A stretch of 55,586 nucleotides of DNA from an uncultured Bacteroidia bacterium (GCA_902799345.1 CADBZW010000024.1:1-55586), one strand, 5' to 3'. Positions 17,412 to 25,975 are shown, counted from the first letter of the stretch. The notes: generated by a model not told the origin, from the letters alone. A program made the numbers and translations.

Positions 17412-19094
17412 ATGGTATTACTTCAAACTAATGTGACAATGGTGATCCTGCTGGTTATCCTCGCAGTGGTTGCCGGGTTCCTCATTTTCTATGTCTCAAA
17501 GGCAAAGAAGGAACATCCTAAAGGCTTGATTGCAGCCGCTTTAAGTAACATGGGTGAGCGTTTTGGCTACTACATCATGAACGCCATTCTGTTGTTGTTC
17601 ATCGTGTCGAAGTTCGGCTTGCCCGATGCCACCGCCGGTATCATCTACTCGGTGTTCTACTTCGGCATCTACGTGTTGAGTCTCGTTGGCGGTATCATCG
17701 CCGACCGCACGCAAAACTACCACCGAACCATCCAGTGGGGCTTGATCATTATGGCCCTCGGTTATGTGGGCATGGCCATCCCGTTGTTCAGTAAGAACGC
17801 TGAAGGCATCATCGCCGACGGCACGGGCAGCTGGTGGGGCATCCTCATCTTCACTTGCGCGGCTCTGCTCTTCATCGCTTTTGGTAACGGTCTGTTCAAA
17901 GGCAACTTGCAGGCTCTCGTCGGTCAGATGTACGACAACTTCGAGGCCGAGGCTGCCAAGAAAGGTCCCGCAGCTTTGGCCGAGGCCAAGGACAAGCGCG
18001 ATAGTGGTTTCCAGATTTTCTACGTGTTCATCAACATCGGTGGCGTGATTGCTCCTTTCGTGGCTCCCATGCTGCGCGAATGGTGGCTGAAAGCCCACAA
18101 CTTCATCTACAACGCCGACATGTCGGCCCTCTGTCACCAGTATCTCGCCAACGGCGAAGTGACGCAAAAGTTCACTGAAACGATGGCCAATTCTGTGTTG
18201 CCCACCGCCGACTATGGCACCAACCTGACGCAATTCTGCTCCGACTATATCCTGACCTTCAACCAAGGTGTCCACTTCTCGTTCTTCGTTTCGGTGGCCG
18301 CCATGCTCATTTCGCTGATTATCTTCTTCACGCAAAAGAGCAAGTTCCCGCAACCTGCCAAGAAGGTGGCTGCCGAGGCACAAGGTTACACCGCCGAGGA
18401 AAAGGCTGCCATGGCCAAGGAAATCAAGCAGCGTATGGCCGCTTTGTTTGCCGTGTTGGGCATCGCCGTGTTCTTCTGGCTCTCATTCCACCAAAACGGC
18501 CAGTCGCTGTCGGTGTTCGCCCGCGACTTCGTGGATTCGTCGAGCATCGCGCCTGAAATTTGGCAGGCTTTGAACCCGTTGTTCGTCATCATCCTCACCC
18601 CGTTGGTCATGGGCATCTTCGCTTCGTTGGCTCGCAAGGGCAAGGCCGTTTCTACGCCTCGCAAGATTGCCTACGGTATGGGTCTCGCTGGTTGCGCCTA
18701 CCTCTTCCTGATGGTGTTCTCCATCATGAAGGGTTATCCGTCGGGCGACGCTTTCCGCGCCATGGATGCCGCCCAAATGGCCGCCGCTGGCCTCGCCAAG
18801 GCAGCTCCGTGGGTGATGATTGTCACTTATTTCTTCCTCACCGTGGCCGAGTTGTTCATCTCGCCGCTGGGTCTGTCCTTCGTCTCGAAGGTGGCCCCGC
18901 GCCACATGGTGGGTCTGTGCCAAGGCTTGTGGTTAGGTGCCACGGCCATCGGCAACCTCTTCATCTTCGTCGGTCCCATCATGCTCAACGCTTGGGACAT
19001 CTGGAAGTGCTGGGGCGTGTTCCTCGCTATCTGCCTCGTCTCCATGTCGATTATGTTCGGTATGGTGAAGTGGCTTGAGAGGGTGACCGAATAA
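17412..19094 (+). CDS. POT-family proton-coupled peptide transporter
   Basis: 560 aa inner-membrane protein with about 13-14 membrane segments. It belongs to the proton-dependent oligopeptide transporter family, which imports di- and tripeptides. The family signature appears as SNMGERFGYY (45-54): E49 and R50 of ExxERFxYY are present, but the first Glu is Asn. An extra hydrophobic segment (about 8-29) precedes the normal start of the family. A loop of about 65 residues between later helices (about 215-280) is rich in Asn/Thr. It is a single-gene unit with terminator 19115-19146. A second member lies at 31587. Confidence 0.9.
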   Translation: MVLLQTNVTMVILLVILAVVAGFLIFYVSKAKKEHPKGLIAAALSNMGERFGYYIMNAILLLFIVSKFGLPDATAGIIYSVFYFGIYVLSLVGGIIADRTQNYHRTIQWGLIIMALGYVGMAIPLFSKNAEGIIADGTGSWWGILIFTCAALLFIAFGNGLFKGNLQALVGQMYDNFEAEAAKKGPAALAEAKDKRDSGFQIFYVFINIGGVIAPFVAPMLREWWLKAHNFIYNADMSALCHQYLANGEVTQKFTETMANSVLPTADYGTNLTQFCSDYILTFNQGVHFSFFVSVAAMLISLIIFFTQKSKFPQPAKKVAAEAQGYTAEEKAAMAKEIKQRMAALFAVLGIAVFFWLSFHQNGQSLSVFARDFVDSSSIAPEIWQALNPLFVIILTPLVMGIFASLARKGKAVSTPRKIAYGMGLAGCAYLFLMVFSIMKGYPSGDAFRAMDAAQMAAAGLAKAAPWVMIVTYFFLTVAELFISPLGLSFVSKVAPRHMVGLCQGLWLGATAIGNLFIFVGPIMLNAWDIWKCWGVFLAICLVSMSIMFGMVKWLERVTE

Positions 19095-19114
19095 TAACCA
19101 AGTATTTATAAGGT

Positions 19115-19146
19115 AAAGGGATGCAGTGATTGGACTGCGTCCCTTT
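19115..19146. terminator. Terminator between the POT and ATPase genes
   Basis: The arms AAAGGGATGCAGT and ACTGCGTCCCTTT (one G-U) enclose a 6-nt loop, between convergent genes, and can serve both. Confidence 0.75.
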
Positions 19147-19151
19147 ATTGT

Positions 19152-20507
19152 TTAGAACATAACCGTTTCCGTTTCTCCTTGCAAATCCAAAAACAAGGTA
19201 TAATATATTGGCATATAAATCACTTGGCCATCTTGCCGTGTTTCCCTGTCATTGGAAAACACAATGGCCGACTTCACGTGATAATCAGGTGTGGAGAGTA
19301 GGTTGTTCAGGGCACTGTGAACCGAATAGTCTTTTCCCGATTTCACTTCAATGGGTAAAATACTGGTGCTCAAGTAATCGTCAATAAGGAAATCCACCTC
19401 TCCTTTCTTGCGGTTGTCGTAATAAAACAACCGATGCCCGTTGGCTTTCAGTTGCTGTGCGACGGCGCTCTCATAAACTGCACCGAGGTTGACGCTCTTT
19501 TGGTCCTCAAGGACTGGCCGCAAGTTGTTTCGGTAGAGTTGTGCTGTCAGCATACCTGCATCGTTGAGGTAGAGTTTAAGCAAGTTCTTGTGTACACTTT
19601 CGCTCAACGGGAAACGCGGATTGGAAACGGCATGGACGTCAAGTGTGATTCCCGAAGAGATAAGGTACTCGAACTCGTCCTGATATTGTGCAAAGCGGTC
19701 GCCGTCTTTGTCGCGAATGTCTTTGACCACAATCCGTTTCTTCTTGTTTTCCATCTGCGAGGGAATCATATCGTAGATTCGCCGTATCAGCAGGCGCTTT
19801 TGGCTGTCATGCTCGTATTTGGAGGCATCGTCGCCGTAGAGCGTCTTTATTGTATTGTGTATTTCTCTGACTTTTACAATGTTATGGGTCTCCAAATAAA
19901 CATTCACGGCATCGGGCATTCCACCGACGAGCAGGTAACGGCGAAACAAGCCAAGCAAATGTTGGTGTTGCTCCTCTGAAAGGCTTTCCTTGTTCGCGAA
20001 CTTTTTCCTCAACCCTTCAATGGCGTCCAAGTTGAAGCCATTGGCAATGAGGAACTCGCCAAAGTCAAGTTGGTACATCTCTTTACGAATAATGCTGCCA
20101 ACGGGGATGGAAGTTGTCGACCGCAAGGCGATGCCAAGCAGACTGCCGCTGGCAATGAAACGATAGCGGCGCTCCTGGCGGAAAAACTTCAGCATGGTAA
20201 GGTATTGCGGATAGGTTTGGATTTCGTCGAGGAAGACCAAAGTGTCGTCCGCATTGCCAAGGTGGTTGCCGGCAATCATGCTCAATGAGAAATAAAAAGC
20301 CTCAGTGGAATGGATGCCCTTGAATTGCTGTGGACCTTCGTTGTCTTCTGCAAAGTTCACTTCCACGAAGTTTTTGAATAGTCTTTTTCCTGTCTCTCTG
20401 ATGATAAAAGACTTGCCGACCTGTCTTGCGCCTTCCAAAACCAAAATCTTGTCCGATTTTGAAGTCAAGTGTGCCTCGATTTCCTTGCTGATTTTCCTAT
20501 ACAACAT
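19152..20507 (-). CDS. AAA-14/DUF4143 ATPase
   Basis: 451 aa. Walker A GARQVGKS (26-33) and Walker B TLVFLDEIQ (D94, E95) define an AAA-14 type ATPase. The C-terminal DUF4143 region carries a PD-(D/E)xK nuclease-like motif: KGEVDFLI followed by LPIEVKSGK near 375-400. Such genes are numerous and patchily distributed in Bacteroidota, and their function is unknown; a defence or mobile-element role has been considered. Four repeats at 33-bp spacing cover its promoter and leader (20516-20628). This suggests cooperative autoregulation. Confidence 0.88.
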   Translation of the reverse strand: MLYRKISKEIEAHLTSKSDKILVLEGARQVGKSFIIRETGKRLFKNFVEVNFAEDNEGPQQFKGIHSTEAFYFSLSMIAGNHLGNADDTLVFLDEIQTYPQYLTMLKFFRQERRYRFIASGSLLGIALRSTTSIPVGSIIRKEMYQLDFGEFLIANGFNLDAIEGLRKKFANKESLSEEQHQHLLGLFRRYLLVGGMPDAVNVYLETHNIVKVREIHNTIKTLYGDDASKYEHDSQKRLLIRRIYDMIPSQMENKKKRIVVKDIRDKDGDRFAQYQDEFEYLISSGITLDVHAVSNPRFPLSESVHKNLLKLYLNDAGMLTAQLYRNNLRPVLEDQKSVNLGAVYESAVAQQLKANGHRLFYYDNRKKGEVDFLIDDYLSTSILPIEVKSGKDYSVHSALNNLLSTPDYHVKSAIVFSNDRETRQDGQVIYMPIYYTLFLDLQGETETVMF

Positions 20508-20515
20508 AATTAAAA

Positions 20516-20628
20516 TACACTTTTCAATAACTATTTAGGCTGCAAATATACACTTTTCAATATAAAATCAACTCAAAAAACTACACTTTTCAATAAAAAT
20601 CCATGGTTCAAAACTACACTTTTCATGA
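20516..20628. repeat. Iteron-like array: four TACACTTTTCA repeats, exact 33-bp period
   Basis: TACACTTTTCA starts at 20516, 20549, 20582 and 20615; three of the four continue with ATA. The bases between copies are unrelated. Copy a lies 9 bp before the ATPase start codon, copy b touches the -7 box (20543-20550), and copies c and d lie upstream of the promoter. Three helical turns between copies place all of them on one face of the DNA. Confidence 0.88.
20543..20550 (-). promoter_or_regulatory. -7 box of the DUF4143 ATPase gene
   Basis: The minus strand reads TATATTTG. Its first two bases overlap repeat copy b, so a protein bound there would block or contact RNA polymerase. Confidence 0.65.
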
Positions 20629-20843
20629 ATTTGAAGTATTCATCTCCTCCTATCGGGTGTTTGAAGACTTGAAATGCCAATGTTCAAGATAGTCGGCAGC
20701 GATGTCGGCTTTTTTTGTGCCTGAAAATGAGAATTTTTCATCACTCTGCCCGCTTTTGGCAAAGTAAGGGTGTTGTTTTGTATCAGAAAAAAATCAAACG
20801 ATGAAAAATCAGCATTGCAGCAGCCGTATGTCCGAAAATTCCT
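20629..20843. other. Gene-free spacer
   Basis: Lies between the ATPase repeat array and the next promoter. I see no convincing gene, repeat or strong hairpin. An 89-codon minus-strand frame (20640-20909) has no protein-like features. Confidence 0.5.
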
Positions 20844-20851
20844 TATATTTG
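20844..20851 (+). promoter_or_regulatory. -7 box of the structured-leader/DUF4230 operon
   Basis: TATATTTG followed by CGG. The start near 20858 gives a leader of about 265 nt before the ATG at 21123. Confidence 0.65.
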
Positions 20852-20917
20852 CGGCGTAATCAAGCAAAAGAAAGGCAATTATCGAAGCAAAGACAAAAGA
20901 ATAAGACATACTGAAAA

Positions 20918-21052
20918 GCGGACAGACCGTTCTTGACTCCTAATTTACCACTTTGGCCGAAAGGCTGTACTTCAAGGATAGGTCAGTCCGCGCTGCAATG
21001 TTGTAGCGTGGATTGATTTGTATGAAGTACGGGTGTGGTAACCCAGGAGTCA
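20918..21052 (+). ncRNA. Candidate structured RNA (riboswitch- or ribozyme-like leader)
   Basis: Pairing by eye gives a compact fold. P2: 20934-20941 with 21045-21052 (8 bp). A 3x3 internal loop. P3: 20945-20951 with 21035-21041 (7 bp). Then a junction carrying a 4-bp hairpin with a GAAA tetraloop (20955-20966) and a long arm: P4 20967-20974 with 21023-21030 (8 bp perfect), a small bulge, and P5 20978-20997 with 21002-21021 (20 bp with six G-U pairs, loop AUGU). An upstream strand, 20918-20928, matches 20981-20991 in 10 of 11 positions, so it can invade P5 as an alternative helix. It is transcribed from 20844-20851 and ends 70 nt before the first ORF. I matched it to no known riboswitch class. 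Confidence 0.6.
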
Positions 21053-21122
21053 GGCAATGAGATTCACGCTTTCTTTATGCCACCGGACGAAACAGACAAA
21101 CTAATCCTAAAATCATACAATC

Positions 21123-21428
21123 ATGTTAGTAGCAATAGTAAATCAAGGAAGGATCGAAATCAAGCAAAGCACAGGCGGCACTTTAAGGACTCTGTCGCCA
21201 TCGGGTGGAGTTGTTTCCGCCTACATCAATGCCGACGAAACGCGTGTGGTTTATACCACAACCAAAGGCATTGTTGAAATCTGTAATACCACTGGCGGCG
21301 GCACGAAAAGAATCTGTCAAGACTGCACCGATGCAAGGTGGTGTGGTAATGACATCCAAGTAACAACCGCAAAAGGGCACACCGAACTTTGGAGAGCAAC
21401 GGGTGGAAAAATCAGGACAATCAGTTAA
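21123..21428 (+). CDS. Small repeat protein of unknown function
   Basis: 101 aa, no signal peptide. Three similar units are visible: GRIEIKQSTGGTLRTLS (9-25), GIVEICNTTGGGTKRICQ (about 48-65) and GHTELWRATGGKIRTIS (about 85-101), sharing G-x-x-E-x-x-x-[ST/A]-TGG and a basic residue before an Ile or Leu. They resemble beta-propeller blades or small beta-solenoid turns. I do not recognise a family. It is the first gene after the folded leader and stops 18 bp before the DUF4230 lipoprotein gene, so it shares the operon. Confidence 0.65.
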   Translation: MLVAIVNQGRIEIKQSTGGTLRTLSPSGGVVSAYINADETRVVYTTTKGIVEICNTTGGGTKRICQDCTDARWCGNDIQVTTAKGHTELWRATGGKIRTIS

Positions 21429-21446
21429 ACATCAAATCAATTCACT

Positions 21447-21998
21447 ATGAAGAAACTAATCCTATTGATGTGTGGGCTTGCGCTGCTTGGAATGGCGGCG
21501 TGCAAGCCTAAGGAAGACCCCATCAACAAAAAAATCATGGGGCTTGAATCTATGGCAGAGCTGGGAACGGTGGAATACACCGTGACAAAAATCATTAAAG
21601 CCAACGACCCGAAATGGTACAAGTATGGCGAAAGGAAAATCTTGTTCAGCAGTGTTGCTTATATCAAGGCCGGCATTGATATGCAAGAATTTTCGATGAA
21701 CAATGTGACTTACGATAAAGAGGCAAAATCCGTGTCTGTCGTTCTGCCGAGGGCAAAAGTCCTGTCGTTCAACATGCCACCCGAAAAAATCAACCTTGTC
21801 TTTTGTGAAACAACAGGGTCGCGAAAAGATTTCACTATTGAGGAAACCAACGACTTGAAAGTGCAAGCGGAGAACTCAATTCGCGAAGATATCCCCAATT
21901 TGGGCATCATCCAAGATGCGGAGAACAACGCCAAAGGCTTCTTCAAAGTCTTGCTGACGCAATTGGGGTTTGAAATCATAACCATCAAATTTGAATAA
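21447..21998 (+). CDS. DUF4230 lipoprotein
   Basis: 183 aa with a lipoprotein signal (GMAAC, Cys at residue 19), so anchored in the membrane with the domain in the periplasm. The body matches DUF4230 (ELGTVEYTVTKII; IKAGIDMQEFSMNNVTYD; VLPRAKVLS). The domain's function is unknown. The stop is 2 bp before the ATG of the second DUF4230 gene, so they form one operon, and the two products may interact. Confidence 0.8.
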   Translation: MKKLILLMCGLALLGMAACKPKEDPINKKIMGLESMAELGTVEYTVTKIIKANDPKWYKYGERKILFSSVAYIKAGIDMQEFSMNNVTYDKEAKSVSVVLPRAKVLSFNMPPEKINLVFCETTGSRKDFTIEETNDLKVQAENSIREDIPNLGIIQDAENNAKGFFKVLLTQLGFEIITIKFE

Positions 21999-22000
21999 CT

Positions 22001-22846
22001 ATGGAAAACAAAGAGACTATCAACACGGAGAACGCAAATAAAGTCAAAAAAGAGAACGCAAATAAAGTCCAAAAGGAGAACGCGAAGTCAAAGGGTGGCA
22101 AACCGAGCTTGCTCAAATTGAGTCCAACTCTAATGATTTCGATAGTCGTGCTTGTCGCCGCTTTCGTTTTCGTTTTCTTCATCAATCCTTTCCATTTCAA
22201 GTTCGGGTTTGCCAACACAAAACTGGAGATTGAGAAAACGACCAACTTGGTCACGGAAATCAAGAAAATCGCGGAGTTTACCACCGCTTGTTTCTATGAA
22301 GAACTTGTTATTCAAGACATAAAGTACAAATACAAGGAGCGTAAGATCTATAAAAAGAGCGATGTTTGGTGGAAAAGGCAAATCGGCAAGGATAAGGAAT
22401 TCGTCGGCGTAGAAATCGACTCGACTGAAATCGGTAAGATAGTCCTCATTGCCAAAGGGAAAATCCGAGCAGGCCTGGATTTTTCGAAACTGACCGAAAA
22501 CGACTTACGCATCCAAAACGACACGCTTTTTGCTACTTTGCCCCCAGCTGAAATCTTCGACATCATCATCAACCCATCTGACATTGAGTTTTTCCATCGT
22601 GATGGCGATTATTGGGATGATGCAAGCGTCGCCCAGTTAGTCAGTAAAGGAAAGGATACGATGTATAAGCACGCAATGGATGAAAACATTCTCGAAAAGG
22701 CCAACAAATACGGCGTTGAGAAGATGAGCAACATTTTCAAGACCTTTGGTTTCAAGGAAGCAATAGTCTCGATAAAAGAGCCAGAAGCCGTTTCCACATC
22801 TATCGAAATCAATCTTAACGAAGGTGAAACCAACACTAATTTATAA
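22001..22846 (+). CDS. DUF4230 membrane-anchored protein
   Basis: 281 aa. The N-terminus is charged and has a short internal repeat (ENANKVKK, ENANKVQK, ENAKSKGG), then one membrane helix (about 45-65), then a DUF4230 domain (TTNLVTEIKKIAEFTTACFY; GVEIDSTEIGKIVLIAKGKI; TLPPAEIFDIIINPSD). It is a divergent paralogue of the upstream lipoprotein but uses a transmembrane anchor. The N-terminal repeat is also visible in DNA as AACGCAAATAAAGTC copies (22031-22067). Confidence 0.8.
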   Translation: MENKETINTENANKVKKENANKVQKENAKSKGGKPSLLKLSPTLMISIVVLVAAFVFVFFINPFHFKFGFANTKLEIEKTTNLVTEIKKIAEFTTACFYEELVIQDIKYKYKERKIYKKSDVWWKRQIGKDKEFVGVEIDSTEIGKIVLIAKGKIRAGLDFSKLTENDLRIQNDTLFATLPPAEIFDIIINPSDIEFFHRDGDYWDDASVAQLVSKGKDTMYKHAMDENILEKANKYGVEKMSNIFKTFGFKEAIVSIKEPEAVSTSIEINLNEGETNTNL

Positions 22847-22850
22847 CACT

Positions 22851-23039
22851 ATGGGTAAAATCAGTTTAATTATCGCAGCCATCGGGCTTTTGGTTGCTTT
22901 GCTTTTTGGCCGTTTTCCTGGAATAAAAAAAGACGACGACGAAGCATTGATTGACAACGACCATGTCATTTTATGGTCTGTAATCGGTTACGCACTGCTT
23001 GCCGTTGGATTAGGTGCTGCCGTATTCTACTATCTGTAA
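22851..23039 (+). CDS. Two-helix small membrane protein
   Basis: 62 aa: one helix at about 3-20, a charged loop (GIKKDDDEALIDND) and a second helix at about 40-60. The ATG at 22851, 4 bp after the preceding stop, is chosen over in-frame starts inside the upstream gene. It is the last gene of the DUF4230 operon before the terminator at 23059. No family recognised. Confidence 0.65.
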   Translation: MGKISLIIAAIGLLVALLFGRFPGIKKDDDEALIDNDHVILWSVIGYALLAVGLGAAVFYYL

Positions 23040-23058
23040 ATTCGACAGCCAAGCCTTG

Positions 23059-23096
23059 ACAACCAGTCTTGCATTCACCACAACAAGACTGGTTGT
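23059..23096 (+). terminator. Terminator of the DUF4230 operon
   Basis: Perfect 13-bp arms (23059-23071 and 23084-23096) and a T-run. The 3' arm also holds the TTG (23093) of the next promoter. Confidence 0.8.
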
Positions 23097-23123
23097 TTTT
23101 CTTTGTCAAAACCACTAATTTTG
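23093..23123 (+). promoter_or_regulatory. Promoter of the WYL regulator gene
   Basis: TTG at 23093-23095 and TAATTTTG at 23116-23123 with a 20-nt spacer. The ATG at 23142 is about 12 nt past the expected start, a very short leader. Confidence 0.65.
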
Positions 23124-23141
23124 CCTTCCAAATTACCCGCC

Positions 23142-24039
23142 ATGGACAAACTCATCAAATGCATCTGGATTGCCAACACCGTCGCTGATCGCCGCGACGC
23201 GGGCATCACCCTGAAGGAACTGAACGAACGATGGACGCGCGACGGCGACAACGACCCCATCCCCGAACGCTCGTTCCACAACTACCGCCAATACATCGCC
23301 GACGTGTTTGGCGTCGACATCGAATGTGACAAAAGCCGCAATGCCTACTACATTCCCCAAGGCGAGCGTGAGGAGATGCTCGGCAACGACCTCAAGATGT
23401 GGCTGCTGCACAGCTTTGCCGTCAACAACTGGCTTTCGGCAAACCTCGATTTGCGCAAGTGCGTCCAATTTGAACCCATTCCGGGAGGCATCGAGCATCT
23501 GGAGCCACTGATGGAAGCCTTGGAGAGAAACCTCGAAGTCGAAATGCACTACAAACGGTATTATTACACCGACCAATCCAAACGATACCTTCGCAAACCG
23601 CTCGCACTGAAGCTGTTCAAGCAACGTTGGTACCTCATCGCCCTCAACGAAAGGGAAGAAATCCGCTGCTTCGCCCTCGACCGCATTGACGATCTCAAAA
23701 CCACAGAAACGGTTTTCAAGAAGCCCGATGATTTCGACTTGGCGACTTATTTTAAGGATGCTTTCGGCATCTATGTGGAGCCTAATTTGCAGACGGAGGA
23801 AATCGTCGTCAAGGCCGACATCGACCAAAGCAACTTCCTGAAAGGCTTGCCCTTGCATCCATCACAACATATCGTGAAGGAGACGGAGAACTATTGCATT
23901 TTTTTCTTGGCGACTGAAGCCTTCCTACGACTTCATCCAGCAATTGCTCACGATGAACGCACATATCGAAGTGCTGGAGCCGGTTTCGCTGCGTGAAAGA
24001 TTCAAGGCCTTGCTGCAAGAAATGTTATCGAAGTATTGA
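23142..24039 (+). pseudogene. WYL-domain transcriptional regulator, frameshifted in a T7 run
   Basis: Ligand-sensing regulator: an N-terminal winged-helix part (ERWTRDGDNDPIPERSFHNY), a WYL domain (KPLALKLFKQRWYLIALNER) and a C-terminal extension. The frame is lost at a run of seven T (23899-23905). With six T the protein reads CIFSWRLKPSYDFIQQLL and continues naturally to the stop at 24037-24039 (EVLEPVSLRERFKALLQEML); as written it ends at 23996 in an unrelated tail. The total of 898 bp equals a normal CDS of about 298 aa plus one base. Sequencing error, phase variation by slipped-strand replication and true decay are all possible. Confidence 0.8.
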
Positions 24040-24174
24040 GTGTTTTCTGCATTTTCCTGCCTTTGCAGGCAAATAACTGCAAATTCCTAAATTGAGAAAA
24101 GCGAATGTCGAAGCGTGACGCAGGGCAGGGGAAATTTTGGCGTTAAAACAAAACCACACCGTTATTTTTTCCTT

Positions 24175-24182
24175 TATTTTTG
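24175..24182 (+). promoter_or_regulatory. -7 box of the subtilisin cluster
   Basis: TATTTTTG followed by CAC, 58 bp before the ATG at 24240. Confidence 0.65.
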
Positions 24183-24239
24183 CACCCATAACAATGAAAG
24201 AAAGCCATCCGACACAATCAACCATTGCATCAATACTTT

Positions 24240-25970
24240 ATGAGAAGACTTGTTTTCACCGTAATCGCCTTGTTTTTAGGCATCATCGGTTCGACCGCCC
24301 AAACCACCATCGACCCTGCGCTACGCGAGGAGATGGGCAAGCGGGGCGATGACGAGAAAATCAAAATCGTCGTCCTGATGAACGAACAATCTGACGCGAC
24401 GGCATTAAGCCGCGAGGCCAACTTCTTCGCCAACAAACAAGAGCGTCGCGCCTTCGTGGTGGAAACGCTGAAGCGCCAGGCCGAAACCTCGCAAGCCGAG
24501 CTGCTTGGCCTGCTTGAGGAGATGAAGCAACACGATATGGTGGCCGACATACAATCGCTCTGGCTCGTGAATGCCATCAGCTGCCAAGCCACCAAAACGG
24601 CCATCAACAGCCTTGAGCAACAGCGGAGCATCAAGACTATCGCCTATCGCGAAGAAACCCAATGGATTGCCGATGGTGAGGTCAAATCCGCTGTGAAAAA
24701 CGGTGACCGCGACATTGCCGAGTTTTTGTACCAAATCGACGTGCCGCCCGTATGGGACTTGGGCTACACGGGCCAAGGTGTGCTCGTCGCCATCATCGAT
24801 ACGGGTGTGCGCCTCGACCATGAGGACTTGGCCGGTCGGTTTTGGGATGGCGGTAGCGAATACCCCAACCATGGCTACGATTTCTATTACAACGACAACG
24901 ACCCCGATGATATTTACGGCCACGGCACCGAGGTGGCAGGCATCGTTTGCGGAACGGGTGCTGGCGGGACAAAGACCGGCGTGGCTCCCGATGCCACCAT
25001 CATGGTCTTGAAAGCCTTCAGAGACGACGGCGTTGGCGAAGAGACGCCTTGGGTCGCAGCGATGCAGTTCGCCATTGAGCATGGTGCTGATGTGCTCAAC
25101 ATGTCGTTGGGCCGTCCCAAGCCCGAACCCGCCCAAAAACTGATGATGCGACAGGCCTGCGACAACACTTTGGCTGCTGGCGTCGTTGCTGCAGTTTGCG
25201 CTGGCAATGTGGGCTCGGTGCAGTTCATGATTCCCGTGCCGTACAACATCTACACCCCTGGCGACTGCCCGCCGCCCCATCTGCATCCCGACCAAATGGT
25301 GAATGCAGGCGGCACGAGCTGCGTGGTTTGCGTTGGCTCCGTTCTTTCCGACAACGGCTTTAACGAAATCTCGTCAATAGGGCCATCGCAATGGATGGAT
25401 GTGGCCGAATACAACGACTATCCCTACACCGCTGGCAGCACGACGGAAATCGGGCTGATCCGCCCCGACATCTGCGCGCCTGGCAACGACCTCACCACCC
25501 TCGACCATGGGAATAACAGCGGCTATACGCTTTTCAGCGGCACCTCGGCTGCCTCACCCTGCGTGGCTGGCACCATCGCCCTGATGCTCTCCAAAAACCC
25601 TAATCTGACCCCTGCGCAAATCGACGAAATCTTAGAAAACACCGCCTTGAAGCTCACTGAGCATAAGAGCAACAACTTCGGATCAGGCGTCGTGGATGCC
25701 TTGGCCGCAGTCAATGCCGTGGATTACGACAATGTAGAAGAGGCTGAATTGCAGTCGGTTCAGGTGTATCCCAATCCAACCACGGGCAGTTTCACCGTGA
25801 GTTGCGAAGGGATGAGCCAAATCGACGTTTATGCCATCGACGGACGTTTGGTGCGCAGCATCTGTGCCGACCGCGATAGCTATCAAATCGATGGCCTAGA
25901 AAGCGGTGTTTACATGTTGCAAGTTACGAACGGAAGCTCCAGTTTGGTCCAAAAGATCATTAAAATCTGA
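24240..25970 (+). CDS. T9SS subtilisin-like protease A
   Basis: 576 aa S8 serine protease exported through the Sec and T9SS pathways. Signal peptide (about 1-20, ending TAQ), a propeptide-like region (about 25-145), then the S8 domain with D187 (IIDTGV), H228 (GHGTEVAG), oxyanion N323 (CAGN) and S436 (GTSAASP). The C-terminal 80 residues are a T9SS sorting domain (VYPNPTTGSFTV). The ATG at 24240 is preferred to a TTG five codons upstream. Gene B follows after 5 bp. By its subtype (GDDEKI opening, LLGLLEEM propeptide) it pairs with the gene at 27811. Confidence 0.93.
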   Translation: MRRLVFTVIALFLGIIGSTAQTTIDPALREEMGKRGDDEKIKIVVLMNEQSDATALSREANFFANKQERRAFVVETLKRQAETSQAELLGLLEEMKQHDMVADIQSLWLVNAISCQATKTAINSLEQQRSIKTIAYREETQWIADGEVKSAVKNGDRDIAEFLYQIDVPPVWDLGYTGQGVLVAIIDTGVRLDHEDLAGRFWDGGSEYPNHGYDFYYNDNDPDDIYGHGTEVAGIVCGTGAGGTKTGVAPDATIMVLKAFRDDGVGEETPWVAAMQFAIEHGADVLNMSLGRPKPEPAQKLMMRQACDNTLAAGVVAAVCAGNVGSVQFMIPVPYNIYTPGDCPPPHLHPDQMVNAGGTSCVVCVGSVLSDNGFNEISSIGPSQWMDVAEYNDYPYTAGSTTEIGLIRPDICAPGNDLTTLDHGNNSGYTLFSGTSAASPCVAGTIALMLSKNPNLTPAQIDEILENTALKLTEHKSNNFGSGVVDALAAVNAVDYDNVEEAELQSVQVYPNPTTGSFTVSCEGMSQIDVYAIDGRLVRSICADRDSYQIDGLESGVYMLQVTNGSSSLVQKIIKI

Positions 25971-25975
25971 GAACC

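Noticed and set aside
20516-20628. Small CRISPR array
   Set aside because: The repeats are only 11-14 bp, the spacers about 20 bp, the array overlaps a promoter and start codon, and no cas genes are present.
21035-21060. Cobalamin riboswitch fragment (CAGGAGTCAGGC)
   Set aside because: Other conserved blocks are missing, and the bases are explained by helices P2 and P3.
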